Origin: Deltaproteobacteria bacterium
GTDB taxonomy: Bacteria; Desulfobacterota; DSM-4660; Desulfatiglandales; Desulfatiglandaceae
Reading direction: 5' to 3'
Length of the DNA stretch: 6,204 nucleotides
Assembly: GCA_013349725.1 (NCBI GenBank)
Contig: DUZB01000016.1
Location: forward strand, 6,535-12,738
This document shows, in pieces, positions 1-6,104 of the stretch. The number at the start of each line of letters is the position of its first letter. The stretch's first letter is position 1. A program made the translations under genes and the position numbers. Under the pieces are notes generated by a model. That model did no database searches and had not been told where the DNA came from. It saw only the letters and a program-made list of their open reading frames with translations.

Positions 1-867
1 GACGACCATGATGAGAGAACAGAGAAGAAGAAGGATGATCGAATACCGTAGCTGATTGAATGCCGTCCGGGCTACCATGTTCCATATGGTGTCCAGATGC
101 TTGTAGACGCGAATGCTGCAAACGGTGTGGGAAAGGCCGATCCAGGTCCTGTAACCGGCTTTTTTAACCTGTCCGGCCAGGGCGCAATCGTCAATCAAAC
201 GGCCTTTCACGGAATCAAACCCTCCGATCTTTTTAAGGGCCTCTGTTTTCATGAGGATACACCCTCCCGCAGCTGCCGCAACCCAGGGAAAACGGGAATT
301 GGACAGGCGGAACGGGTAGAGAAGTTTGAAGAAATAGATAAAGGCCGGCATCAGCAAACGTTCCCAGAAACTATGCATCCGAAGGGAAGCCATAATGGAA
401 ATAAAATCAAGGTCGCCTTCCCTCATCTTTGATTTGAGAGCGGAAAGAACACCCGGTTTGAGTTCTATATCCGCATCCAGGAGGAGCACGAGATCCGTAT
501 GCACATGTTCCAGCCCCTGGTTCAGGGCCCAGAGCTTCCCGCTCCATCCGGAAAGAGGGGGCTGTCCATGGACAATCAAGAGATTCACTCCTGCAGTCTC
601 TTGAGCGACCCGAGACGTTCCGTCGGTGGATTGGTCGTCCACAAGAACGACATGGATTCCGTTACCCTGTACGGCAACGCCTGCCAGGGTAGCTCCAATC
701 ACCTCCGCTTCATCCCTTGCCGGAATCAGGACGGTTATGCTGCTCAAATCCTCCTTTTGCGCCCCCGGTGCAGCATGGAGGACCTCTCTGGTGGACCAGG
801 GGCGCCACGGCGCAGCCAGGATGGCGACCCATATAAAAGCGCCCACAAGAACAAGAATTGTCAGCAT
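1..867 (-). CDS. hpnB: HpnB-type family 2 glycosyltransferase (3' end outside window)
   Basis: The first 289 codons of a membrane-anchored GT2 glycosyltransferase; the frame is still open at position 1. My translation shows a hydrophobic N-terminal helix (about residues 2-20), then the GT-A fold: TVLIPARDEAEVI (45-57), LVDDQSTDGT (75-84), a SGWSGKLWALNQG acceptor/nucleotide region (106-118), the DAD metal site (131-133), LLMPAFIYFFKLLYPFR (171-187), AAAAGGC (197-203), IDDCALA (225-231) and NQLRYS (271-276). This set of motifs is typical of the hopene-associated glycosyltransferase HpnB, usually about 380-390 residues, so roughly 100 residues with further membrane helices should lie outside. 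The biochemical role of HpnB is not settled, and the name comes from co-occurrence with hopanoid genes. The ATG lies inside the end of the upstream GT2 gene (7-base overlap, ATGCTGA) and has a G-rich ribosome site with an AGG four bases before the start. No squalene/hopene cyclase is visible here, so a hopanoid role is inference. A generic GT2 is the alternative. Confidence 0.85.
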   Translation of the reverse strand, partial: MLTILVLVGAFIWVAILAAPWRPWSTREVLHAAPGAQKEDLSSITVLIPARDEAEVIGATLAGVAVQGNGIHVVLVDDQSTDGTSRVAQETAGVNLLIVHGQPPLSGWSGKLWALNQGLEHVHTDLVLLLDADIELKPGVLSALKSKMREGDLDFISIMASLRMHSFWERLLMPAFIYFFKLLYPFRLSNSRFPWVAAAAGGCILMKTEALKKIGGFDSVKGRLIDDCALAGQVKKAGYRTWIGLSHTVCSIRVYKHLDTIWNMVARTAFNQLRYSIILLLLCSLIMVV

Positions 868-1724
868 TGAACCTGCCCCCCGGAAGGCTTCCTGATTTCG
901 CCTTCCAGCTGTTTTGGGAGGGCGAGATAATGGTTTCCTTCTTTAAGCTTTTTTCTTTTCAGGCAGCCCTTGCCATAAATGACGCATTTTCGGGAAAGCT
1001 CGGCCATGGCTTCTTCCGTTTGCTCCAGGTCGAGAACCCCGCTCTTCAGGAGTTTCACGATCGCCTCAATCCTGAACCGGTCCATTCCCCTGTACCTGGA
1101 GGAAAGTTGATCCGGATGCCCTCCTTCTTTCACCACGTGCCACTCCTTGATCAGAGGCACGGGATAGCGACAGGCAATCCTCAGCCAGAGATCATAATCC
1201 TCACAGGCTGGAAGCGACTCATCAAACCGCCCCACTTCTTCAAGGAGCGATCGTTTTACCATGACAGCGGAAGGGCTGATAAGACACAATTTCAGGGAAG
1301 GGATAAACAGATCGCCTGTGGGCTTCCGGTGTTTTTTTGCCGGGTTTGCAAAATGGCCGTTCCGGATCCATATCTCTTCCGTCTGGCAGATGACGGCCGC
1401 TGGCTCCGTGGAAAAAAAGTTCATCTGTCTTTCCAGTTTTCCCGGCAGCCAGTAGTCGTCGGAATCTAAAAAAGCGATAAAAGGGGAATCCGTGTTCTGT
1501 ATGCCGGTGTTCCTCGCAGCGGAAACGCCTCGGTTCTTTGCGTGGTCTATCCGCCTGATTTGCTTTCCGAATTGCTTCAGAAAAGTCCGGGTATCATCGT
1601 CAGACCCATCATCCACCACCACAATCTCATAATCGGTGTATCTCTGATAAAGGACGGAAGCCACTGCCCTTGCAACTTTCAAAGCCCGGTTGAATGTGGG
1701 AATAATAACGCTGATTTTCGCCAT
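861..1724 (-). CDS. GT2 family glycosyltransferase, soluble
   Basis: A 287-residue glycosyltransferase of family 2 with a GT-A fold that probably transfers a sugar from a nucleotide-sugar donor. The donor and acceptor cannot be read from the sequence. Motifs seen: SVIIPTFNRA near the N-terminus (5-14), IVVVDDGSDDDT (34-45), the NRGVSAARNTG signature (64-74), the metal-binding FLDSDDYW (85-92) and the CEDYDLWLR block (174-182), where the acidic residues usually hold the catalytic base. There is no signal peptide or convincing membrane segment, so it should act at the cytoplasmic face. The C-terminal 80 residues are helical, basic and not diagnostic. The ATG has a ribosome site CAAGG (1730-1734) five bases upstream. 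It overlaps the HpnB-type gene by 7 bases, so the two are probably translated together. The preceding gene on this strand ends 175 bases upstream. Confidence 0.88.
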   Translation of the reverse strand: MAKISVIIPTFNRALKVARAVASVLYQRYTDYEIVVVDDGSDDDTRTFLKQFGKQIRRIDHAKNRGVSAARNTGIQNTDSPFIAFLDSDDYWLPGKLERQMNFFSTEPAAVICQTEEIWIRNGHFANPAKKHRKPTGDLFIPSLKLCLISPSAVMVKRSLLEEVGRFDESLPACEDYDLWLRIACRYPVPLIKEWHVVKEGGHPDQLSSRYRGMDRFRIEAIVKLLKSGVLDLEQTEEAMAELSRKCVIYGKGCLKRKKLKEGNHYLALPKQLEGEIRKPSGGQVQC

Positions 1725-1781
1725 TCGTGCCTTGTTGTATCCTATTCAAATTTCCGGGTAGCGGGATACAGATTCAGAAAA

Positions 1782-1815
1782 TCCATTCCGTCATAAGGTC
1801 TTACGACTCCATTCC
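1782..1815. repeat. 18-bp near-palindrome flanked by 8-bp direct repeats
   Basis: GTCATAAGGTCTTACGAC (1790-1807) is an inverted repeat in which 7 of 8 pairs match around a 2-base centre; position 4 against 15 is mismatched. It is bordered without any gap by two identical copies of TCCATTCC, at 1782-1789 and 1808-1815. A palindrome directly bounded by identical 8-mers could be a footprint of an excised or minimal mobile element (target duplication plus joined terminal repeats). It could also be a composite operator upstream of the GT2 gene, with the start codon 58-91 bases away on the minus strand. The repeats are seen directly; both explanations are inference. Confidence 0.6.
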
Positions 1816-1821
1816 TGGCGC

Positions 1822-1897
1822 GACTGTCTTCTGTCTTCTGACTTCTGACTCTGTCTTCTGACTTCTGTCTTCTGACTTCTGACTACTGACCTCTGTC
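1822..1897. repeat. Degenerate heptamer tandem array (TTCTGAC/TTCTGTC)
   Basis: About eleven consecutive units on the plus strand: GACTGTC, TTCTGTC, TTCTGAC, TTCTGAC, a 6-base TCTGTC, TTCTGAC, TTCTGTC, TTCTGAC, TTCTGAC, TACTGAC, CTCTGTC. On the coding strand of the neighbours this reads as GTCAGAA/GACAGAA. The array stops two bases before the ispH-ubiA stop codon (1900-1902), so it forms the immediate 3' flank of that gene. The array is plain in the sequence. Similar CAGAAGTCAGAAGACAG-type runs occur between genes in other bacterial genomes as far as I recall. No function is known to me. Confidence 0.9.
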
Positions 1898-1899
1898 TT

Positions 1900-3630
1900 T
1901 CACAGGTACTGCCAGAGAAATGCCAGGGCCCCCGTCAACAGAAAATTGCCTTCAATCATGGCCTCAAGCCGGAGCCCGGGATGAAACCAATTCTTTTCGT
2001 ACGCCAGTAGACACAGGGAAAGGGTAAGAAGGGGGCAGAACATCATATACAGAAAAGGTCCCGTTAATCCCGAGACCAGGCCTGTGATGAGAAAAACGGC
2101 CACCGCCCCTAATATGCATTTGAGGATAAGCAGGGTCCGCTCTTCTCCAAGAGTGATGGGCAGTGTTTCCCGGCCAACCATGAGATCTCCCTGAACCTGA
2201 AAAACACTCAGGAAAATCGCCCTGGCATAGCTTAAAGAAAAAACTACCATTCCGGAAATGACCGATGGGCCTATATCGCCGACCCTGCCGGAAACCATCG
2301 GCAAGACCGTAATGACGGCCACCCAGGCAAGGGCTTCGGACAGGGCCCTTGAACCCGGAATGTCCTTTATTTTGACATAGCGGTATCGGTGTCTTAGTTT
2401 TTCAGGAATAACCGGGACACTGTAAATGATGCCGACAATACTTAGTCCCATCAGCATGAAGAAGGCGACAAGGCCTTGAAACCAGGCAAGGATCAGGGCA
2501 GTCGCAAGAGCGCCTGCGCCGGTGCCGGCTATAAGGTTCCCGTATTCATTCAGGGAAGCCGCCCTTGCAGGATCGCTGTAGGCACTGGCTTCCTTGTCCA
2601 GGAAACGGTTAAAGACATACATGGCGTAAATGTACAAAAATGTGAGAAAAGGAAAAACGGCGCCCGGACCGCTCCCCGAAATTTTCAAAGCGGCGTAGGA
2701 AAGGGAGAAAGCGCCTGCCGCAGCCATAAGGTTGCTGAGGACCACGAACCTGCCCGCTCTTTTAAAAAAACGGACGATGGGAGACTCGTCCTGCCCGCTC
2801 ATGTCTTCTATCTTTTTCAGGACGCTGTTGATCATCCAGTGAGGGGTTGAAGCCCCTGCGGTGACTCCTACGGTCTTGAATCCCGAGAGATTCTGCTCGG
2901 TAAGTTCCCTTTCTGTTTCCACATGAATGGTCGGCATGCCCTCTTCTTCAGATATCTGGACCAGACGTCGGGTATTTCCGCTGTGATATCCGCCTACTAC
3001 GACTACGCCATCCACCAGTCCTTTGAACTCCCGTACTTCTCCCTGCCTCAGGTGCGTTGCATCACAGATGGTGTCAAAGACCAGCAGATCGGGAAACCGC
3101 TCTTTCAATGCGGCCACCACGAGGTTGAAATTCTGCTCATTCTGGGTTGTCTGGGCCACCACAAACGGGTGATCCATTTCGGGAAGACCGGGGACGTCGT
3201 CTGCGCCCTGTATTACATGCGCAGGAGACCGGCTGTACCCCATGAGACCGATCACTTCCGCGTGGTCCTGGTCCCCCACGATAATTGTCTGTCGCCCCTC
3301 CTTGGAATAACGACGGATGATGGCCTGAACTCTGGTCACTTTGGGGCATGTGCCGTCCATGACCTTGAGACCTGTCTTTTCGAGAGCCAGCTTCTTTTGC
3401 GGTGGAATTCCGTGGGCCCTGATAATGATCCGTCCCGATTTGAGGTTTTCCAGATCTTCTTCAGCCTGAATACCTTTCGATCTAAGAAGATCAAGGACCT
3501 GCTGGTTATGGATCAGCGGACCGTAGGTAAAAAGAGGCCCCTCTTTTTTATTGGATTCCGCCATGACCATTTCCATGGCGCGACGAACTCCCATACAGAA
3601 GCCTGCTGTCTTGGCAAGAATGACTTTCAT
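1900..3630 (-). CDS. ispH: IspH-UbiA fusion: HMBPP reductase plus UbiA-type prenyltransferase
   Basis: A 576-residue two-domain protein. Residues 1-275 are a complete IspH/LytB, the [4Fe-4S] enzyme that makes IPP and DMAPP in the last step of the MEP pathway. Seen: cluster cysteines C12 (GFCMGVRRA), C95 (DGTCPKV) and C189 (DTICDAT); substrate-site H41, H73 (AHGIPP), H123 and E125 (DHAEV), T161/T162, S217 and N219 (HSGNT), and the closing AGASTPHWMI with S261. Residues about 290-576 form a hydrophobic, multi-helix domain of the UbiA superfamily, with NRFLDKEAS (341-349) in place of NDxxDxxxD and QVQGDLMVGRETLP (478-491) matching the second Asp-rich region. Usual IspH is about 280-320 residues, so this is a fusion. 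UbiA enzymes transfer a polyprenyl group to an aromatic or lipid acceptor, which is unknown here. The start overlaps the dus stop by 4 bases (ATGA). There is no clear ribosome site, which suggests translational coupling. IspH identity is very secure; the prenyltransferase substrate is not. Confidence 0.95.
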   Translation of the reverse strand: MKVILAKTAGFCMGVRRAMEMVMAESNKKEGPLFTYGPLIHNQQVLDLLRSKGIQAEEDLENLKSGRIIIRAHGIPPQKKLALEKTGLKVMDGTCPKVTRVQAIIRRYSKEGRQTIIVGDQDHAEVIGLMGYSRSPAHVIQGADDVPGLPEMDHPFVVAQTTQNEQNFNLVVAALKERFPDLLVFDTICDATHLRQGEVREFKGLVDGVVVVGGYHSGNTRRLVQISEEEGMPTIHVETERELTEQNLSGFKTVGVTAGASTPHWMINSVLKKIEDMSGQDESPIVRFFKRAGRFVVLSNLMAAAGAFSLSYAALKISGSGPGAVFPFLTFLYIYAMYVFNRFLDKEASAYSDPARAASLNEYGNLIAGTGAGALATALILAWFQGLVAFFMLMGLSIVGIIYSVPVIPEKLRHRYRYVKIKDIPGSRALSEALAWVAVITVLPMVSGRVGDIGPSVISGMVVFSLSYARAIFLSVFQVQGDLMVGRETLPITLGEERTLLILKCILGAVAVFLITGLVSGLTGPFLYMMFCPLLTLSLCLLAYEKNWFHPGLRLEAMIEGNFLLTGALAFLWQYL

Positions 3631-4622
3631 AGTGTACTTGAATGCTCGTTATCCAGCTCGTTAAAATATTCGTCCATGGCAGAGATCATCGTGTTTAAAT
3701 CCCTTATCCCTGTAAAAGCGCCACGAAAGCGACTGCTTCTGGGAAGTCCTTTTGTATACCACAGGAGAAGCCCACGCATTACCCTCGATGCCCGCAGTTC
3801 TCCCATGTTTTCGCACAGCAGGCCGAAATGTTCCAGCATCACCGATCTGCGTTCTTCAAAAGAAGGTGTGGATGGTGTGCATCCTTTCTCAAGTTCGAGG
3901 ATTTGCCTGAAAAGCCATGGGTTCCCGATAGCCCCGCGGGCAAGCATAACGCCATCGCATCCGGTTTCATGGATCATCTCCATGGCCTGCTCCGGCTTGA
4001 ATACATCCCCATTGCCGATAACTGGAATAGTCACATTGCGTTTGATGAGGGAGATGATCTGCCACTGCGCCTTTCCCGAAAATCCCTGGCTCACAAATCG
4101 TGGATGGACCGTGATGCCGTCCGCCCCGTTGTCCTCTATTGCCTTTGCAATGTCTGCAGCGAAATCATTTTCCGGAGAATATCCCGACCTTATCTTCGCA
4201 GTGAGGGGAACGCTGCATGCCTTGCGAACCTGTTGCACTAATTCCCCGATTCTGTGCGGACTGCGTAGAAGGGCGCCTCCCGAACCCGTTTTGAGGACTT
4301 TTCTTGCAGGACATCCCATGTTGATGTCCACCAAGTCAGCGCCCCATTCAACGGCTATTTCCGCCGCAGCCGCCATTTCTCCCGGATCGGCCCCAAATAT
4401 CTGTACGGCAAGCGGTTTTTCCCTGTCGTCGCTTTTCAGGTAATGAAGGGTTTTTTCCTGTTTCCGGCTAAGGCCCGCCGCGCTGGTCATTTCGCTGGTC
4501 ACCAGGCCGGCCCCCATCTTTCTGGCAATCAGCCTGAACGGCAGATTGGAAATGCCTGACATGGGCGCCATGATGTAGCGATTTTCCAGCTTCAGTGTAC
4601 CGATCTGCAGTGTTTTGGTCAT
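3627..4622 (-). CDS. dusB: tRNA-dihydrouridine synthase, DusB-like
   Basis: A 331-residue FMN enzyme that reduces specific uridines in tRNA to dihydrouridine with NADPH. The length is normal for the family. Seen in order: the N-terminal IMAPMSGISNLPFR strand/loop (17-30), EMTSA (44-48), QIFGADP (74-80), the catalytic-cysteine loop DINMGCPARKV (C104, 99-109), K143 and R145 in AKIRSGY, H173 and R175 in ITVHPRF, the FMN phosphate-binding GNGD (203-206), and LARGAIGNPWLF (227-238). The C-terminal helical tRNA-binding domain follows. HPR stands where most Dus proteins have HGRTR, a small variation. The overall match is closest to DusB, and the exact tRNA position modified cannot be read. The ATG has an AGG (4628-4630) five bases upstream. 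The gene starts 10 bases after the KptA-like gene and overlaps ispH-ubiA by 4 bases. Confidence 0.93.
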   Translation of the reverse strand: MTKTLQIGTLKLENRYIMAPMSGISNLPFRLIARKMGAGLVTSEMTSAAGLSRKQEKTLHYLKSDDREKPLAVQIFGADPGEMAAAAEIAVEWGADLVDINMGCPARKVLKTGSGGALLRSPHRIGELVQQVRKACSVPLTAKIRSGYSPENDFAADIAKAIEDNGADGITVHPRFVSQGFSGKAQWQIISLIKRNVTIPVIGNGDVFKPEQAMEMIHETGCDGVMLARGAIGNPWLFRQILELEKGCTPSTPSFEERRSVMLEHFGLLCENMGELRASRVMRGLLLWYTKGLPRSSRFRGAFTGIRDLNTMISAMDEYFNELDNEHSSTL

Positions 4623-4631
4623 TGGTACCTA

Positions 4632-4659
4632 TTCATCCTTCGTCCTTCATCCCTCGTCC
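4632..4659. repeat. Four-unit heptamer array (TTCATCC/TTCGTCC) over a gene end
   Basis: The plus strand reads TTCATCC, TTCGTCC, TTCATCC, CTCGTCC, or GGAYGAR on the coding strand. The array spans the last codons and the TGA (4633-4635) of the KptA-like gene, encoding its final MKDEG-type residues, and ends just before the ribosome site of dus. It has the same unit length as the array at 1822-1897 but a different sequence. It looks like a small tandem expansion that now supplies a coding end. That reading is inference; the repeat itself is directly visible. Confidence 0.75.
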
Positions 4660-5433
4660 TTCTTTCTCTCTTCCCCGTCTGGCTTTTCTTGCCTCCTCTT
4701 TCCACCCTTTTCGTTTCTTTCCCCTGGCCCCTTTTGCCCTGCGGTAGGGGTCAGGGTCTCTCGAAGAATTTAGAAGAACCGTGCCTGTTTCCGGGACAAT
4801 CACTCTTTTCATCGGCTTTTTTTCCTGTGCTGCCCGGTCCTTCTTTTTTTCCAGCACTTCTTTCGGTACAGGAGGCCCGGCGATGACTCCCGGTGGGATA
4901 TGGTCGGTTATGACAAGATCTCCAAAGGAATAAAAAGCAACGCCCTGCCTGCTTGCCTGTTGTGCAAGGATCTCCAGAATAATCGTATCGGGATCACGGC
5001 GGAGGCCGATTCTCAAGGCCATCTCCTTACTGGAAGAAAGAACGAGGAATCCGGATGGCGGCGCATTCAGGCCCTTCTCTATCGCCACCGGGTGCGCTCT
5101 TTTCCTTACAGGGATAAATAGGAGGCCTGGCAGGGACATGTTCCTGTTGCCTGCGTCTTTTTCCCATCGTCGTTCCAACACCCTGATCCGGTCGTTTTCC
5201 GCCTGAAACATTTCCCTGTCACTTCCGATCAGGATCTCATGAATATGGGATTTCCGGACGTATCTCCACCCCTCCTCTTCATGGATGGCTTGAAGAAGTT
5301 CTTTGTAAACTACGAATCCCTCGCTGTCAGGCACAAGACCAAATTCATCAGGCCTGTGACCGAGAACATAGATCAGGAAACGTGTCAGACTCTCTGTCCT
5401 TATCTCTTGGCTGCGTCTGCCCAGGGGCAACAC
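4633..5433 (-). CDS. Divergent KptA/Tpt1-family protein with basic tail, probably not a canonical 2'-phosphotransferase
   Basis: A 266-residue protein. Residues about 16-185 follow the RNA 2'-phosphotransferase (KptA/Tpt1) fold: TRFLIYVLGHRPDEFGL (17-33), DSEGFVVYKELL (36-47), SDREMF (71-76), DRIRV (81-85), FLVLSSSKEMALRIGLRRD (129-147) and a GVAFYSFGDLVITDHIP-like end (164-180). Canonical members remove a 2'-phosphate from RNA using NAD+. Several hallmark residues differ: the Arg-His pair is G25-H26, the later KKRF/KQRF arginine is M75, the QGHS motif is absent, and LYHGT is replaced by LLFIPV (104-109). Only the Arg near 145-146 and H26 remain of the catalytic set. From about residue 190 a Lys/Arg-rich tail runs to the end, suggesting nucleic-acid binding. 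The start is a GTG with only GAGG directly against it; the frame closes upstream at 5455-5457, so GTG is the best start. It lies 13 bases after the TPR gene. Fold assignment is fairly sure, function is not. Confidence 0.75.
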   Translation of the reverse strand: MLPLGRRSQEIRTESLTRFLIYVLGHRPDEFGLVPDSEGFVVYKELLQAIHEEEGWRYVRKSHIHEILIGSDREMFQAENDRIRVLERRWEKDAGNRNMSLPGLLFIPVRKRAHPVAIEKGLNAPPSGFLVLSSSKEMALRIGLRRDPDTIILEILAQQASRQGVAFYSFGDLVITDHIPPGVIAGPPVPKEVLEKKKDRAAQEKKPMKRVIVPETGTVLLNSSRDPDPYRRAKGARGKKRKGWKEEARKARRGREKEGRGMKDEG

Positions 5434-5446
5434 CTCGCAATCAATA

Positions 5447-6103
5447 CTATTTGATCAACTCTCCAAAGGCCGGCATGGACCGCAGGTTCTCCAGGTCCGA
5501 ATCCCTGTCCGCCCAGTCTTTCACCTGGGGATCCATGGAAATGGCCTTCCTGAGATATCGAAAGCCCTGTTCCTGTTCGCCTGTCATGGCAAAGAGGCAA
5601 GCCAGATTATAGTAGGGATCCACGTATTCCGGTTTCAAGCGGATCGCTTTTTCAAGAAAATTCTTAGCGTCTGAAAATTTTCCACCATGAAGGTAGACAA
5701 CCCCCAGATTGTTCAAGGCAGGCACGTAACCGGGATCCACTGCAACCGCCTTCTGATACCACTGTTCCGCTTCCACCAAGAGGCCGCTTTTTTGAAGGCT
5801 TTTGGCTTTCAGGAACAGTTTTTGAACATCCGTATCCGGCGTTTTCTCTACTTTCCGTTCCCTGGGGACCGGCTTCTCTATTTTTCCTGTGGGAACGGGC
5901 GCCGGCCGTTCTTTGAAATAGAGCCATGAAAAAGTTAAAACGGCAAGGAGAATAATCAAGCAGAGGGAAAGCACCCACAGGACTGTGCGTTTCCAGACGC
6001 GCATGGACTTTTTCCCCGGGGCTGTGATAAGACCCTCGTATCTGGGGGACTGGATCTCTCGTTCCACCTGTGCTTTTTTGAGCGCTTCGTGGATATAGCT
6101 CAT
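5447..6103 (-). CDS. GspB-like N-terminus, single-pass inner-membrane TPR protein
   Basis: A 218-residue protein counted from the ATG at 6103. It opens with MSYIHEALKKAQVERE, close to the MSYILDALKKAE start of GspB/ExeB-type secretion partners. A basic stretch and one membrane helix (about 40-62) follow, then a Pro/Lys-rich linker (66-92) and three tetratricopeptide repeats: about 93-126, 127-160 (with ALNNLGVVYLHGGKFSDA) and 161-194 (with YYNLACLFAMTGE). It closes with the common TPR-end pattern DSDLENLRSMPAFGELI. A short cytoplasmic N-terminus with the TPRs in the periplasm is expected, where TPRs would serve as a protein-protein scaffold. The start at 6103 fits the conserved MSYI. An ATG at 6112 (MSDMSYI) would overlap the upstream gene by 8 bases and is the alternative. 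The neighbour upstream looks like the GspA-type partner. The partner protein or secretion system served is not visible. Confidence 0.8.
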   Translation of the reverse strand: MSYIHEALKKAQVEREIQSPRYEGLITAPGKKSMRVWKRTVLWVLSLCLIILLAVLTFSWLYFKERPAPVPTGKIEKPVPRERKVEKTPDTDVQKLFLKAKSLQKSGLLVEAEQWYQKAVAVDPGYVPALNNLGVVYLHGGKFSDAKNFLEKAIRLKPEYVDPYYNLACLFAMTGEQEQGFRYLRKAISMDPQVKDWADRDSDLENLRSMPAFGELIK

Positions 6104-6104
6104 A

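Larger units (their letters stand above)
1725..1899. other. Intergenic region between ispH-ubiA and the GT2 gene
   Basis: A non-coding stretch of 175 bases between two genes of the same orientation. It contains the flanked palindrome (1782-1815) and the heptamer array (1822-1897). Only about 57 bases (1725-1781) next to the GT2 gene are left for a promoter. I found no convincing -35/-10 pair and no stem-loop followed by a T run on the minus strand, so neither a promoter nor a factor-independent terminator is called. Whether genes 5 and 6 share a transcript is open. Confidence 0.6.

Noticed and set aside
97..432. Plus-strand open frames at the left edge
   Set aside because: They are antisense to the HpnB-type gene, whose minus-strand frame is open across the whole segment with a full set of family motifs.
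858..1469. A 203-codon open frame on the plus strand inside the GT2 gene
   Set aside because: It is antisense to the GT2 gene, whose motifs are conserved, and its translation resembles no protein family I know.
1725..1781. Possible promoter for the GT2 gene
   Set aside because: AT-richer pieces such as TTGAAT exist, but no -35/-10 pair with acceptable spacing stands out.
1790..1807. Palindrome as a transcription terminator for ispH-ubiA
   Set aside because: The stem is short with a 2-base centre, is not GC-rich and is not followed by a T run on the minus strand.
1822..1897. Heptamer array as a CRISPR array
   Set aside because: The units are 7 bases and contiguous, with no spacers of unique sequence.
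2923..4443. A 506-codon open frame on the plus strand across ispH-ubiA and dus
   Set aside because: It lies wholly antisense to two genes with clear catalytic motifs, spans their junction, shows no recognisable domain and is rich in Cys, His, Arg and Ser as expected for a shadow frame.
5400..5600. A 66-codon minus-strand frame over the junction of the TPR and KptA-like genes
   Set aside because: It overlaps both genes in another frame and has no domain or ribosome site that supports it.
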